Below, piece after piece: positions 8,835 to 19,719 of a DNA stretch of 64,000 bases. The notes beneath the pieces were generated by a model, which saw nothing but the letters and a program-made list of their open reading frames with translations, searched no databases and had not been told where the DNA came from. How positions within the stretch are numbered: position 1 is the stretch's first letter; each line of letters begins with the position of its first letter. The stretch is from Enterobacteriaceae bacterium 89. GTDB lineage: Bacteria; Pseudomonadota; Gammaproteobacteria; Enterobacterales; Enterobacteriaceae. The stretch lies in assembly GCA_014156375.1 (NCBI GenBank), contig RQJH01000003.1:868001-932000 (forward strand). The letters are read 5' to 3'. The position numbers and the translations under genes are program-made.

Positions 8835-9500
8835 TTATTTCAGACAGCAGCTTTTATATTTCTTACCACTTCCGCAGGGGCAAGGATCGTTGCGCCCTAC
8901 TTTGCTTTCATTTTTAATCGGCTGTTGCACCACCGCCGCCTGCGGATTCTCCAGCCAGTAATGGCAGAGTTCCAGTGCTGCCGGTTTAATCAGATCGACA
9001 CTCTCAACAAACTCTTCTGCCGTCAGGGTATCCAGACGCGCGAAGTTCTCTTCTTTACCGTGCAGGGCAATGGCATCGAGCTGCGGCTGCAGCTCAGCCG
9101 GTAACGCCGACCAGTCGCTCAACGCTACGCCGCGCATATAACCAAAGCACCACTCTTCAACAATTGTGATTTCCTGGCCTTCTTCTTCACGCGTGCCAAA
9201 CAGCGGCTCGTATTGGTCCGGGTAGTCTGTCAGACGCTCAGCGACGTCATCCATATGCTGGAGTGTCAGATTGACGAAGCGATCGCGTTCACGATCGTTA
9301 GCCCAGCGAGGCACATTTTCGCGTCCTCCCCAAATGGCCAGCATCCACTCAGCCGGTTCGATATCCTGAGGTGATGAAAGGATCGCTGTCAGCATGCCGT
9401 CGAGCTCTGCCATATCCATAACGGCCTGTTCGTTACCATAACGAGCCAGCACGTCGTCCAGCCATTCAATTTCGCTTTCGTTCAGCGGTCCGGTTTTCAT
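8835..9500 (-). CDS. yecA: YecA, UPF0149 family protein with SEC-C zinc motif
   Basis: A 221-residue cytoplasmic protein starting [18 protein letters not shown]. The start at 9500 gives the E. coli YecA length, while upstream ATGs give a non-conserved extension. The N-terminal UPF0149 domain (to about residue 180) is followed by a SEC-C motif, [18 protein letters not shown]. This is the same zinc-binding tail that lets SecA contact SecB and ribosomes. Published work on E. coli YecA connects it with metal-dependent SecB/ribosome-related roles. The gene order yecA then leuZ is conserved but is interrupted here by two regulator genes. Confidence 0.92.
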   Translation of the reverse strand: MKTGPLNESEIEWLDDVLARYGNEQAVMDMAELDGMLTAILSSPQDIEPAEWMLAIWGGRENVPRWANDRERDRFVNLTLQHMDDVAERLTDYPDQYEPLFGTREEEGQEITIVEEWCFGYMRGVALSDWSALPAELQPQLDAIALHGKEENFARLDTLTAEEFVESVDLIKPAALELCHYWLENPQAAVVQQPIKNESKVGRNDPCPCGSGKKYKSCCLK

Positions 9501-9590
9501 CATTCTGCTCTTCAATAATGGGGTTGATCTGGCGTAATTATGCCAATAAAACCGCCCCGAGGCACGCACACTCTTGCCAGCAGCCAGGAA

Positions 9591-10190
9591 TCAGCGTTGC
9601 GCAAGGTTCTCCGCTGGAAGCACGGCTGGACCGCACCTGCGAAAATAGTACCTGAGCTTTTTTGATAAACCAGCCGGGTCTTTGACGTTCAGTTTATTCA
9701 TCGCATTGTATTTATAGGTCGCAACGCTTTTTTCCGAAAGGCCTAACGTTTTAGCAATATCTCCAGTGCGATGCCCTTCACAAAGATAAAAGCAAACCAT
9801 ACTTTCCCTATGATTCAATGTCACATCGTCAAACATGATATTTGGGTGTTCAGAGCTGAACGTAAAACCAGGGGTGGTAATCAGTTTGTAGAGTATGTTT
9901 TCATCCAGGAATTTATCGTTAACAGAGACATAGCTCACTTGCGGTCGGTTCAATTTATTTGAGGGTATGGCTTTATCCGGTTCATAAAGCACTACCACTT
10001 TGTTTAACGTGGCTATTTTCTCATCGGACAAAAAGCTCAACCCGAAAAAATCAACTATAGCCACCGTAGGCCGGCCGACCTCCAGGCTCCAGTCGCTTTG
10101 TAAATCACAGGCGGCAAAGCGGGTGTGGGTAAAAATTTCGCGAAAGGCTTCTTCCATGAAAGGGATAAAAAGCTTAATGAAGATATTCAT
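9591..10190 (-). CDS. LuxR-type (GerE HTH) transcriptional regulator
   Basis: A 199-residue protein with a C-terminal LuxR/GerE helix-turn-helix at about residues 125-185 (LNHRESMVCFYLCEGHRTGD, then IAKTLGLSEKSVATYKYNAM). The N-terminal 120 residues do not show a clear phosphoacceptor receiver or autoinducer-binding domain. They resemble the degenerate receiver-like halves of RcsA or BglJ-type orphan regulators. ATG 10190 lies one base after the stop codon of the upstream regulator (TAAGATG), so the two are translationally coupled. K-12 has no gene here. Targets are unknown. Confidence 0.75.
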   Translation of the reverse strand: MNIFIKLFIPFMEEAFREIFTHTRFAACDLQSDWSLEVGRPTVAIVDFFGLSFLSDEKIATLNKVVVLYEPDKAIPSNKLNRPQVSYVSVNDKFLDENILYKLITTPGFTFSSEHPNIMFDDVTLNHRESMVCFYLCEGHRTGDIAKTLGLSEKSVATYKYNAMNKLNVKDPAGLSKKLRYYFRRCGPAVLPAENLAQR

Positions 10191-10191
10191 C

Positions 10192-10746
10192 TTAGATACT
10201 CAACGAAGAATGGAAAGCTGACAGCAACTCCATTGTTGATTGCACACCGAGCTTATCAAGAATGCTGCGTTTTTGCGCGCTCACCGTCTTGATACTGCGG
10301 AATCTTATTTTTGCTATCTCTCCCAGAGAATGCCCGCTGGCGATAAATTTTAATACCGTCATTTCTGTTAAGGACAACACCTTTGTTTGTTCGAAGCTAC
10401 CTGCCCCCAATAAGCTGCCATCGCCCAAAGCAGTCTGCTGAAGCAGATGATGCAAATAGTCGAGTGACAGACTCCCGGCACCTAATGTTTCCAGAATGTA
10501 CGCCAGTTTATGGCTGTGTTCGCCATAGACGATGACGTAACAGTGTTTTTTACTGCTCCTCAGCTCAATCATAAACTGTAAAAAAGCGGCCATATCAAGA
10601 TGAGCAGAGGAGATCAAAACCACATCACGGTCTTCCGGCAAGTATTCATTGAGATGATGAAGAAGATGAAAATCCCAGGCTCGTTTTTTCATCACACCGG
10701 CCAGAGCCATGCGAAAAAATAGTCGGGAATCAAAAAGATATAACAT
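10192..10746 (-). CDS. LuxR-type (GerE HTH) transcriptional regulator, first of a tandem pair
   Basis: A 184-residue protein with a C-terminal GerE-type helix-turn-helix at about 120-175 (LSLTEMTVLKFIASGHSLGE, then IAKIRFRSIKTVSAQKRSIL). Its N-terminal half contains RDVVLISSAHLDMAAFLQFM, a receiver-like fold without an obvious phosphorylated Asp. It is the promoter-proximal member of a two-gene unit with 9591-10190. Orphan pairs of this kind are known to control fimbriae, capsule or motility in related bacteria, but no target is visible. AAGGA lies ten bases before ATG 10746. Confidence 0.75.
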   Translation of the reverse strand: MLYLFDSRLFFRMALAGVMKKRAWDFHLLHHLNEYLPEDRDVVLISSAHLDMAAFLQFMIELRSSKKHCYVIVYGEHSHKLAYILETLGAGSLSLDYLHHLLQQTALGDGSLLGAGSFEQTKVLSLTEMTVLKFIASGHSLGEIAKIRFRSIKTVSAQKRSILDKLGVQSTMELLSAFHSSLSI

Positions 10747-10963
10747 TGTGATGTCATCCTTTGTGAAAATTCATGTAATTACGCGTAATACCTTAACTGG
10801 CTGTTTGATGGGTATTGTGTATGCGCCATGATTTTCACCCTGGACTTTTAATCGGGCAAATCTAATCAAGGAGAAAAATGTCTTACAAGAGAGGGTTGTC
10901 TTTCGCTGGAAAGGCTGGCGGTGGGCTGATGGAGGCAAGACTGGCCTGGTGAATTTCAGGCAT

Positions 10964-10987
10964 AAAAAAACCACCTTTCGGTGGTTT
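10964..10987 (-). terminator. Terminator of the tRNA operon
   Basis: On the minus strand AAACCACC-GAAA-GGTGGTTT is followed by a run of seven T. It lies 40 bases after the end of the tRNA-Leu gene. Confidence 0.9.
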
Positions 10988-11027
10988 CACGACACTGCTT
11001 ATCATTGATTTTATTCTTGTTTTCCCA

Positions 11028-11113
11028 TGGTACCCGGAACGAGACTTGAACTCGTACAGCCTATGGCCGAGGGATTTTAAATCCCTTGTGTCTACCGATT
11101 CCACCATCCGGGC
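11028..11113 (-). tRNA. leuZ: tRNA-Leu (anticodon UAA)
   Basis: On the minus strand the gene runs from GCCCGGATGG to CCGGGTACCA, including an encoded CCA. It has a long variable arm and the anticodon TAA inside GATTTAAAATC. It is the last gene of a glyW-cysT-leuZ cluster, as in E. coli. Confidence 0.95.
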
Positions 11114-11127
11114 TTCGGGAAATAAAG

Positions 11128-11201
11128 TGGAGGCGCGTTCCGGAGTCGAACCGGACTAGACGGATTTGCAATCCGCTACATAACCGCTTTGCTAACGCGC
11201 C
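11128..11201 (-). tRNA. cysT: tRNA-Cys (anticodon GCA)
   Basis: A 74-base gene from GGCGCGTTAG to CGCGCCTCCA on the minus strand. The anticodon GCA lies in GGATTGCAAATCC. It is the middle gene of the three-tRNA cluster. Confidence 0.95.
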
Positions 11202-11238
11202 AAAACTGCTAACACCCGCATTTGCCGATGTTTTAATT

Positions 11239-11314
<76 letters not shown>

Positions 11315-11462
11315 AGAATCAGATGACCTTAATCATTTGATTTTGTTATCGTCTGGCAGACTGTGCCGCCGTTCGATGCGTTGCATTCTACTTACCTGAC
11401 GCAGTGAGTCAACGATATTTTTCATCACCCTGGATCGTTTGCTGAAATTTACGGCGAAACGA

Positions 11463-12011
11463 TCACTGTTCAAGCAGATCGCCGCGTGCGGCGTTCAGGT
11501 ACTGGAACATAGACCACAGCGTCAGCACCGCAGCCACCATAAACAGGCCGATACCAGCGTACTCAACCCACTCGTTCGGACGCCACAGCATCCACACCAG
11601 CGCCGCCATCTGCGCCGTGGTTTTCACTTTACCGATCCATGACACCGCCACGTTGCTGCGTTTGCCCAGCTCCGCCATCCACTCACGCAGCGCCGAGATA
11701 ATAATTTCACGGGCGATCATCGTTGCCGCTGGCAGAGTCACCCACCACGCGTGATAGTGTTCGGCCACCAGCACCATCGCAATCGCCACCATCACCTTAT
11801 CGGCAACCGGATCGAGAAAAGCGCCAAAACGCGTGCTTTGATTCCAGCGACGTGCAAGATAGCCGTCAAACCAGTCGGTGATGGCCGCGACGAAGAAAAT
11901 CAGCGCGCAGGCAAACGGTGCCCAGGTAAACGGCAGATAAAACGCCACCACAAAGAAGGGGATCAGAATGACGCGGAACAATGTGAGCAACGTAGGGATA
12001 TTAAATTGCAT
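11463..12011 (-). CDS. pgsA: CDP-diacylglycerol-glycerol-3-phosphate 3-phosphatidyltransferase PgsA
   Basis: A 182-residue inner membrane enzyme that makes phosphatidylglycerophosphate from CDP-diacylglycerol and glycerol-3-phosphate, the committed step to phosphatidylglycerol and cardiolipin. The CDP-alcohol phosphotransferase signature DG-x2-AR-x8-G-x3-D-x3-D is present as [20 protein letters not shown] followed by VADK, near residues 48-71. About four to five hydrophobic helices follow. Length and sequence match E. coli. It lies downstream of uvrC and upstream of the tRNA cluster, as in K-12. Confidence 0.97.
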   Translation of the reverse strand: MQFNIPTLLTLFRVILIPFFVVAFYLPFTWAPFACALIFFVAAITDWFDGYLARRWNQSTRFGAFLDPVADKVMVAIAMVLVAEHYHAWWVTLPAATMIAREIIISALREWMAELGKRSNVAVSWIGKVKTTAQMAALVWMLWRPNEWVEYAGIGLFMVAAVLTLWSMFQYLNAARGDLLEQ

Positions 12012-12066
12012 GGCGACGGTAACTATCTGTTGTAAGTAAAATTAGCCCTATGTTGCTACAGAGCCC

Positions 12067-13899
12067 CTAATGTTTCAACGAGTAGAAGATCTTTTCTGCC
12101 AGCCCCAGTGAAATACCCGGCACTTTGGCGATATCTTCCACGCTGGCTTTCTGCAAACCCTGCAGCCCGCCCATATATTTCAACAACATCTGTCGACGCT
12201 TCGGCCCCACTCCCTCGATGGTCTCAAGGGTACTGGTACTCTTGACCTTAGCGCGTTTTTTACGGTGGCCGGTGATGGCGTGATCGTGTGACTCATCGCG
12301 GATATGCTGGATCACGTGCAGCGCCGGAGAATCCGATGGCAAGTTAAAGCCCTCGCCTTCCGGTTCGAAGAACAGCGTTTCAAGCCCTGCTTTACGATCG
12401 CTGCCTTTGGCCACGCCCAGCAGCAGCGGATGGTGTTTATCCCAGTCAACCTCAAGCTCAGCAAAAACCTGCTTCGCCTGGCCTAACTGCCCTTTACCGC
12501 CGTCAATCAGGATCACATCCGGGATTTTGCTCTCTTCAATCGACTTACCATAGCGACGGCGCAAGACCTGATTCATCGCCGCGTAGTCATCGCCCGGGGT
12601 AATGCCGGTGATGTTATAGCGACGATATTCGGCACGCAGCGGCCCGTTGACATCAAATACCACGCAGGACGCGACGGTTTGTTCGCCCATGGTATGGCTG
12701 ATGTCGAAACACTCCATCCGTTTAATTTCAGGCAGCTTCAATTCGGTGGCCAGCGCCTGTAAACGCTGGGTGATGGTCGACTGCTGCGAGAGTTTGGTGA
12801 CTAATGCCGTCGCGGCGTTGGTTCGGGCAAGTTTCAGATAGCGAGCCCTGTCGCCGCGCGGCTTGCTCTGGATGTTAATGCGACGTCCTGCAAGCTCAGT
12901 CAGCGAGTCTGCCAGCAGCGTCTTATCACCCAGATTGAAATCAAGCAGGATTTCCGAAGGCAGCGTGCGCACCTGGCTGCCCTGAAGATAGAACTGGCCG
13001 ACAAACGTTTCTACCACTTCACCGGCTTCGGTACCGCCAGGCACTTTCGGGAAGTAGCTGCGGCTGCCGAGCACTTTGCCCTGGCGAATGAACAGCACAT
13101 GGACGCAGGCCATGCCGCCGTTAAAGGCAACGCCAATCACGTCCAGATCGTCGCCTTCGTTGGAGACAAACTGTTTCTCAGTCACGCGGCGAACGGCCTG
13201 GATCTGATCGCGGATACGCGCCGCTTCTTCAAACGCCAGCGCCTGGCTGGCTTTTTCCATCCTTTCCACCAGCTGATTGACCACCTGCTCGTCTTTCCCC
13301 GCAAGGAACAGACGCACGTAGTCCACCTGCTGCGCATACTCTTCTTCACTCACCAGCCCGGCAACGCACGGCCCCAGACAGCGGCCAATCTGATATTGCA
13401 GGCAGGGACGAGAGCGGTTGCGATACACGCTGTTCTCGCACTGACGAACAGGGAAGATTTTCTGCAGCAGCGCCAGCGTTTCGCGCACGGCGTAGCCATT
13501 AGGGAATGGGCCAAAATACTCGCCCTTCGCATGTTTCGCCCCGCGATGTACCGCCAGACGAGGATGAGTATCGCCACTCAGAAAAATGAAGGGGTAGGAT
13601 TTATCGTCACGCAGCAGCACGTTGTAACGCGGCTGATACAGCTTGATGTAGTTATGCTCAAGCAGCAGCGCTTCAGTTTCGGTGTGGGTGACGGTGACAT
13701 CTATTTGCGCAATCTGCGCCACCAGCGCTTCGGTTTTGCGCGAAGCGAGGTTGCTGCGGAAGTAGCTGGAAAGGCGCTTCTTAAGATCTTTGGCTTTGCC
13801 AACATAAATGACCGTACCGCCAGCATCATACATCCGATAGACGCCGGGCTGGCTGGTAACGGTTTTCAGAAAGGCTTTTGAATCAAAAACATCACTCAC
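12067..13899 (-). CDS. uvrC: Excinuclease ABC subunit C, UvrC
   Basis: A 610-residue endonuclease that makes both incisions in nucleotide excision repair when bound to UvrB on damaged DNA. The N-terminal GIY-YIG nuclease domain ([20 protein letters not shown], residues 19-38) makes the 3' cut. The UVR domain lies near residues 205-240, the RNase H-like 5' nuclease in the middle, and the tandem helix-hairpin-helix ([20 protein letters not shown]) at the C-terminus. The start is GTG 13899, overlapping the uvrY stop codon as GTGA, which indicates translational coupling. Confidence 0.97.
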   Translation of the reverse strand: MSDVFDSKAFLKTVTSQPGVYRMYDAGGTVIYVGKAKDLKKRLSSYFRSNLASRKTEALVAQIAQIDVTVTHTETEALLLEHNYIKLYQPRYNVLLRDDKSYPFIFLSGDTHPRLAVHRGAKHAKGEYFGPFPNGYAVRETLALLQKIFPVRQCENSVYRNRSRPCLQYQIGRCLGPCVAGLVSEEEYAQQVDYVRLFLAGKDEQVVNQLVERMEKASQALAFEEAARIRDQIQAVRRVTEKQFVSNEGDDLDVIGVAFNGGMACVHVLFIRQGKVLGSRSYFPKVPGGTEAGEVVETFVGQFYLQGSQVRTLPSEILLDFNLGDKTLLADSLTELAGRRINIQSKPRGDRARYLKLARTNAATALVTKLSQQSTITQRLQALATELKLPEIKRMECFDISHTMGEQTVASCVVFDVNGPLRAEYRRYNITGITPGDDYAAMNQVLRRRYGKSIEESKIPDVILIDGGKGQLGQAKQVFAELEVDWDKHHPLLLGVAKGSDRKAGLETLFFEPEGEGFNLPSDSPALHVIQHIRDESHDHAITGHRKKRAKVKSTSTLETIEGVGPKRRQMLLKYMGGLQGLQKASVEDIAKVPGISLGLAEKIFYSLKH

Positions 13900-14552
13900 T
13901 GACTTGCTAACGACTCCGCATTACACAGACCATGACGAATGGCCAGATGAGTCAGCTCAACGTCGCCGTGAATGTTCAGTTTGCTAAACATACGATAACG
14001 ATAGCTGTTCACCGTTTTCGGGCTGAGGCTCAGCTGTTCTGAGATCTCATTGACCTTCTGACCTTTGGTGATCATCAGCATAATCTGCAATTCACGTTCA
14101 GACAAACTGGCGAATGGCGATTCTGTTTTTTCCGGCTCGATTTGGCTCAGCGCCATTTGCTGTGCAATGTCAGACGCGATATAGCGCTGGCCTGCAAAAA
14201 CAGAGCGGATGGCATTGACCACTTCCTGCGGCGCTGCCCCTTTGCTGAGGTAGCCTGCGGCACCGGCCTGCATCACTTTTGCCGGTAGTGGGTTTTCCGT
14301 ATGAACGGTTAACATGATGACCCGGGTATCTGCGGTAGAGCGCGCGATTTTACGCGTGGCTTCCAGCCCGCCAATACCTGGCATGTTCATGTCCATCAGC
14401 ACGACGTCAACCGGGTTAGTGCGACACCATTTGACCGCATCTTCACCACAGTTCACCGCTCCGACAACTTTAATACCCTTTATATCTTCCAGAATGCGTC
14501 GTATCCCTGCGCGCACCAGTTCGTGGTCATCAACAAGAAGAACGTTGATCAA
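13896..14552 (-). CDS. uvrY: Response regulator UvrY (BarA-UvrY system)
   Basis: A 218-residue response regulator. The receiver domain (1-120) has the acidic pair D8-D9, the phosphoacceptor D54 ([13 protein letters not shown]) and the conserved Lys in YLSKGAAP. The C-terminal GerE helix-turn-helix is [20 protein letters not shown] and following residues. Phosphorylated by BarA in response to short-chain organic acids, it activates the csrB/csrC RNAs and so indirectly controls motility and biofilm. In spite of its name it is not a repair gene. Its stop codon overlaps the uvrC start by four bases. Confidence 0.97.
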   Translation of the reverse strand: MINVLLVDDHELVRAGIRRILEDIKGIKVVGAVNCGEDAVKWCRTNPVDVVLMDMNMPGIGGLEATRKIARSTADTRVIMLTVHTENPLPAKVMQAGAAGYLSKGAAPQEVVNAIRSVFAGQRYIASDIAQQMALSQIEPEKTESPFASLSERELQIMLMITKGQKVNEISEQLSLSPKTVNSYRYRMFSKLNIHGDVELTHLAIRHGLCNAESLASQ

Positions 14553-15006
14553 AGGAATAATCTCCAGAATAGGGATAACGCTACTGCCTCTAAATTCACT
14601 GCCATATTAACGGGTTTTAACGCCGGTGGGAAAGGCAAAAACAGTTCCATCCGGGATTTTACCCACGTTTCTGGAAATTACTCTGTACAACTTATGGAAA
14701 CAATCACATAACAGCGAGGCATAGCAACCTTGTTTTTAAATGCCTGATACCAGAAATTGCCAAAAAACACGAAGATATGCGCATCTGATAAATACGACAG
14801 CAAATATGTAACAACAATTAACCGAAGCGGATCCCTCTTTCTACAAATAAGCTTTTCTGTAAAACATTAAAAAGTGAAATCGCCGTAAGCACCTCTGATC
14901 AGAGGATAAAAATCCAACACTCCCGTTTTGACTAAAGGCTGTGGTATACTGCGCGCCCTTTGACTTAACACCCGCGCTTGCGCGCAGAAATCCAACGAGG
15001 AAATAG
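14553..15006. other. Intergenic region between uvrY and yecF
   Basis: No gene is visible in these 454 bases. They hold the divergent promoters. A perfect 14-base palindrome CCTCTGATCAGAGG lies at 14891-14904. An extended -10 element TGGTATACT at 14942-14950 is a likely yecF promoter. The part next to uvrY is AT-rich. Confidence 0.5.
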
Positions 15007-15231
15007 ATGAGCACTCCTGATTTTTCCACTGCTGAAAATAATCAACAACTGTCCCAGGAAGTCTCCTGCATGAAAGCGCTGTTGACGCTGATGCTGCAGG
15101 CGATGGGCCAGGCCGATGCCGGGCGCGTGATTATTAAAATGGAGAAGCAAATCGCGCAGATGGAAGATGAAGCTCAGGCGGCCGTATTTTCCAGCACCGT
15201 TAAGCAGATTAAACAGGCTTACCGTCAGTAA
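15007..15231 (+). CDS. yecF: Small conserved protein YecF (DUF2594)
   Basis: A 74-residue cytoplasmic protein of unknown function with helical, Gln- and Met-rich sequence ([20 protein letters not shown]). Length and sequence fit E. coli YecF, and it lies between uvrY and sdiA as in K-12. GAGGAAATAG directly precedes ATG 15007. It has its own promoter and terminator. A recent YecF family role cannot be inferred from sequence. Confidence 0.92.
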   Translation: MSTPDFSTAENNQQLSQEVSCMKALLTLMLQAMGQADAGRVIIKMEKQIAQMEDEAQAAVFSSTVKQIKQAYRQ

Positions 15232-15264
15232 AGAGATGCCTTCGGGCTCCTTTACCGCGAACGA

Positions 15265-15296
15265 AACCGGCTGCCACTGCAGCCGGTTTTGCTTTT
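15265..15296 (+). terminator. yecF terminator
   Basis: The stem AACCGGCTGC / GCAGCCGGTT with a CACT loop is followed by TTGCTTTT. The gene opposite, sdiA, ends 20 bases further and may share it. Confidence 0.85.
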
Positions 15297-15316
15297 GAGG
15301 GCTTAAGGAAGCCGGG

Positions 15317-16039
15317 TCAGATCAGGCCAATCGCAGCGGCATAGCAGGCTATCTGCGTTTTATTCGGCGCATTGAATTTCTTCTGCATATTCTTCTGGTG
15401 GAAATTCACCGTATTCTCAGAAATAGACAAAATGATGGAAATTTCGGCAGAGGTTTTCCCCTCGGCGGTCCATTTCAGAATTTCCAGCTCGCGCTTACTG
15501 AATTTCATGGTCGGCGCCATCACCATCTCATCTTCCAGCCGCAGTAGCGCCGAAAGACTTAACTCCGTCAACGTTTGCAGGCGCAGTTCTGTTTCCTGAG
15601 CAGAGAACGGATCGGCCTGATTGCTTTGCCGGGAAACGGAAAGAAAAGCCAGCGCGCGATTCGGCAGCATCACCGACTGGGTTATTCCTTTGCGCAAACC
15701 ATGGTCCTGCGCGGCATCCCATAATTCCTGGGCATTCTGGAATAACTTATCATCCCAGGGTAAATGGCCTTTGAAATAGTTTTCGGCTTTCAGTACCGGG
15801 TCAATCGCAAAATAATTTTCAGACTGATAGTGAGCCATCCACTCCTGCGGATAAGTGGTATGCAGCGAAAGCTTTGGCCGGGTAAACGGTACCGGATGGC
15901 GCACGCAAAGTGCATACCAGTCATACTCGAGGGAATGAGTTTGCTGCTGAAGAATGGCATAAATTTCGTCGCTAACAGTCGCACTCTGAAACTGTTGCGA
16001 AATATCCCTGCGCCATTGAAAAAAATCGATGTCCCTCAT
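15317..16039 (-). CDS. sdiA: Quorum-sensing LuxR-family regulator SdiA
   Basis: A 240-residue transcription factor. The N-terminal autoinducer-binding domain (about 1-170) is recognised by LEYDWYALCVRHPVPFTRPK and FAIDPVLKAENYF. The C-terminal GerE helix-turn-helix is FSKRELEILKWTAEGKTSAE and following residues. SdiA senses acyl-homoserine lactones made by other bacteria, because enterobacteria of this type usually lack a LuxI. No luxI-like gene adjoins it here. The start at 16039 (MRDIDFF) gives the E. coli length. The N-terminal ligand domain diverges more from E. coli than the DNA-binding domain. Confidence 0.93.
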   Translation of the reverse strand: MRDIDFFQWRRDISQQFQSATVSDEIYAILQQQTHSLEYDWYALCVRHPVPFTRPKLSLHTTYPQEWMAHYQSENYFAIDPVLKAENYFKGHLPWDDKLFQNAQELWDAAQDHGLRKGITQSVMLPNRALAFLSVSRQSNQADPFSAQETELRLQTLTELSLSALLRLEDEMVMAPTMKFSKRELEILKWTAEGKTSAEISIILSISENTVNFHQKNMQKKFNAPNKTQIACYAAAIGLI

Positions 16040-16266
16040 CACTGACGAGAACACTCCTGATTGATAATCATTCCTGTGAATACATCAACCTAACACATAA
16101 TTCACGGCTATGAATATAAAATATCGCGTATAGCGCAATTAAGGCTGCCGATATCTCTGCCGCCGGCGAAATTAGTGAACTATTCCCCTAACTTTATTGT
16201 TACTTAATGAAAAGTTTCACCGCCGGAAAAAACAGACAGACTTAAGTTAAATCACAATGTAAAGAG

Positions 16267-16293
16267 CAGCAGCCTGAAAGGTTCAGGCTGCTG
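16267..16293 (-). terminator. Terminator after tcyN
   Basis: A twelve-base-pair stem CAGCAGCCTGAA / TTCAGGCTGCTG with a three-base loop, 7 bases after the tcyN stop codon. The T-run is weak (CTCTTT). Confidence 0.75.
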
Positions 16294-16299
16294 AGGGGA

Positions 16300-17052
16300 T
16301 TACTGCATGAGGAATTTTTCGAGGAACTGGCGGGTGCGCGGCTGTTGCGGATTAGCGAACAGCGCTTTCGCTTCACCCTGCTCCACAATACGTCCCTGAT
16401 CCATAAAGATGGCCCGGTCCGCCACGTCGCGGGCAAAGCTCATTTCATGGGTCACAATCACCATGGTGCGTTTCTCCTGAGCCAGCTGGCGAATGGTGTT
16501 CAGCACCTCGCCCACCAGCTCCGGATCCAGCGCCGAGGTCGGCTCATCGAACAGGATCACGTCCGGGCGCATCGCCAGCGCGCGGGCGATGGCGACACGC
16601 TGCTGCTGGCCGCCGGACAAACGCCGTGGATAACTGGTTTCTTTCCCTGACAACCCGACTTTAGCCAGCAGTTCGCGCGCACGCGTTGCCGCTTCGGTTT
16701 TATTCTCGCCTTTGACTATGACCGGCCCTTCAATGATGTTTTCCAGTACCGTACGGTGCGGGAACAGATTGAAGTTCTGGAACACAAAGCCGACGTGCTG
16801 ACGCAGCGTACGGATCAGCCCTTTTTGCTGGCTTAACGGACGTGCGGTATCAATAGTGATATCGCCCACGCGGATTGTGCCGCTTTCCGGCTGCTCCAGC
16901 AGGTTAATACTGCGCAGGAGCGTCGTTTTCCCCGAGCCGCTTGGCCCGATGATCGCCACCACTTCGCCCTCTTTCACTTCCAGATCGATACCGTGCAGTA
17001 CCGTCTGGCCGTGGAATTTCTTCACCAGGCTTTTGACATCAATAGCACTCAT
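16300..17052 (-). CDS. tcyN: Cystine ABC transporter ATP-binding protein TcyN (YecC)
   Basis: A 250-residue ABC ATPase of the polar amino acid type. Walker A is GPSGSGKTT (about 36-44), the Q-loop is FVFQNFNLFPHRT, the signature LSGGQQQR, Walker B VILFDEPTSALD and the switch His VTHEMSFA. With TcyL and the binding protein TcyJ it imports L-cystine at the expense of ATP. Its ATG overlaps the tcyL stop codon by four bases. It is the last gene of the tcyJ-dcyD-tcyL-tcyN run, which is under CysB or FliA influence in E. coli. Confidence 0.96.
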   Translation of the reverse strand: MSAIDVKSLVKKFHGQTVLHGIDLEVKEGEVVAIIGPSGSGKTTLLRSINLLEQPESGTIRVGDITIDTARPLSQQKGLIRTLRQHVGFVFQNFNLFPHRTVLENIIEGPVIVKGENKTEAATRARELLAKVGLSGKETSYPRRLSGGQQQRVAIARALAMRPDVILFDEPTSALDPELVGEVLNTIRQLAQEKRTMVIVTHEMSFARDVADRAIFMDQGRIVEQGEAKALFANPQQPRTRQFLEKFLMQ

Positions 17053-17717
17053 TTCGGATCACGCTCCTGACGGTTAAGCTGGTTTTCGAAGTAGTTCTGT
17101 AAAGCGGAAAGGACAGTTGCCATCACCCAGTAAATCAGGGAAGCGGCCAGATACATGGTGAACACTTCCAGAGTACGCGAAGTGATGAGCTGCGCCTGAC
17201 GGAACAGTTCCGGCACCTGGATCGTCGCCGCCAGCGAGGTGTCTTTCACCAGGCTGATAAAGCTGTTTGACAGCGGCGGCAGCGCCACGCGAGCGGCCTG
17301 CGGCAGAATGGCTCGGCGCAGCGTTTGCCACGGCGTCATCCCGATACTGGCCGCCGCTTCCCACTGGCCTTTATCGATAGAGGAAATGGCCGCGCGCAGC
17401 GTTTCAGAGGTATAGGCTGCGGTGTTCAGCGACAGGCCAATCATCGCCGCCGGGATAGGATCCAGCTCGATACCAAACTGTGGCAGGCCGTAGTAGATCA
17501 TAAACAGCTGGGCGATGAGCGGCGTACCGCGAAAAATGGAAATATAGATACGCGCCAGCCAGCGCACCGGCCCGACCGGCGACATACGCATCAGCGCCAG
17601 CACAAAGCCGAGGATCAGGCCAAAAAACATCCCGCCGATGCTGAGCTGAAGGGTAAATACCGCCCCTTTCAGCAGGTAAGGCAGCGAGTCGACAACCAGT
17701 TGGATACTCTCTTGCAT
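17049..17717 (-). CDS. tcyL: Cystine ABC transporter permease TcyL (YecS)
   Basis: A 222-residue inner membrane permease of the HisMQ family with about five transmembrane helices. The EAA loop that contacts the ATPase reads EAAASIGMTPWQTLRRAILP (about residues 137-156). It forms the membrane channel of the cystine importer. It lies 13 bases downstream of dcyD and overlaps tcyN. Confidence 0.96.
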   Translation of the reverse strand: MQESIQLVVDSLPYLLKGAVFTLQLSIGGMFFGLILGFVLALMRMSPVGPVRWLARIYISIFRGTPLIAQLFMIYYGLPQFGIELDPIPAAMIGLSLNTAAYTSETLRAAISSIDKGQWEAAASIGMTPWQTLRRAILPQAARVALPPLSNSFISLVKDTSLAATIQVPELFRQAQLITSRTLEVFTMYLAASLIYWVMATVLSALQNYFENQLNRQERDPK

Positions 17718-17730
17718 TATGGTTTCTTAT

Positions 17731-18834
<1,104 letters not shown>

Positions 18835-19635
18835 TTATTTGGTAACGTCAGCACCAAACCATTTCTCGGACAGAGCCTTCAGGCTGCCGTCTTTCTGCAT
18901 TTCCGCAATCGCACCGTCGATGGCTTTCACCAGATCTTCGTTGCCTTTGCGGACAGCCACGCCAGATTCCTGACGGGAGAACGCATCACCGGCCACGGCC
19001 AGCGTGTTGTTGGTTTTCTTCACCAGATCCAACGCCGCCAGACGGTCCACCAGGATCGCATCGATACGGCCTACGCGCAGATCCTGATATTTGGTCGGAT
19101 CGTCATCATAGGTACGCACGTCAACGCCCTGCACGTTCTTACGCAGCCACTCTTCGTAGTTAGTGCCGAGGCCCACGCCGACTTTTTTCCCTTTCAGGTC
19201 ATCTGCGGTTTTGATGGTGCCTTCGTTGCCTTTTTTCACCAGCGCCTGAATACCGGACACGGTGTACGGCGTGGAGAAGTCATATTTCTTCTTACGCTCG
19301 TCGGAGATGGTGACCTGGTTAATCACCACGTCAATACGCTTAGAGTCCAGAGACGCCAGCATCCCGTCCCATTTGGTCGGTTTCAGGTCGGCTTTCACGC
19401 CGAGGTGTTTAGCCAGCTCCTGAGCAAATTCCACTTCAAAGCCGGTCAGTTTGCCGTCATCGCCCTGGAAGCTGAACGGAGGGTAAGTTCCTTCCAGTCC
19501 GACGCGCAGCGCACCGCGTTCTTTAACCTGCGCCAGCAGGTTCTCTGCGGCGAAGGTTTTCACGCTCGCCCCTGCGACCAGCGCAACGGCCATCATTCCC
19601 ATCAGAGCCTGGCGGCCCAGCTGTGCAAATTTCAT
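18835..19635 (-). CDS. tcyJ: Cystine-binding periplasmic protein TcyJ (FliY)
   Basis: A 266-residue periplasmic solute-binding protein. The signal peptide is residues 1-29 (LMGMMAVALVAGASVKTFAA). The mature part shows the family 3 blocks LRVGLEGTYPPFSFQGDDGK, KWDGMLASLDSKRIDVVINQ and GVGLGTNYEEW. It delivers cystine to TcyLN. The older name fliY comes from its position next to fliAZ, and it is not a flagellar component. Start 19635 (MKFAQLGRQ) is chosen because it matches the E. coli length and begins the signal peptide. Confidence 0.96.
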   Translation of the reverse strand: MKFAQLGRQALMGMMAVALVAGASVKTFAAENLLAQVKERGALRVGLEGTYPPFSFQGDDGKLTGFEVEFAQELAKHLGVKADLKPTKWDGMLASLDSKRIDVVINQVTISDERKKKYDFSTPYTVSGIQALVKKGNEGTIKTADDLKGKKVGVGLGTNYEEWLRKNVQGVDVRTYDDDPTKYQDLRVGRIDAILVDRLAALDLVKKTNNTLAVAGDAFSRQESGVAVRKGNEDLVKAIDGAIAEMQKDGSLKALSEKWFGADVTK

Positions 19636-19719
19636 CGTACCCCCGAAATTGAATTTTTTTTGCAGTGTAAGGTGTTTCACCGAAACGGCTAATACCGGTG
19701 CGCTACATGTTATTCAAAT

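Noticed and set aside
13099..13881. A 260-codon open frame opposite uvrC
   Set aside because: Mirror frame of a highly conserved gene, with Phe/His/Gln-rich low-plausibility sequence.
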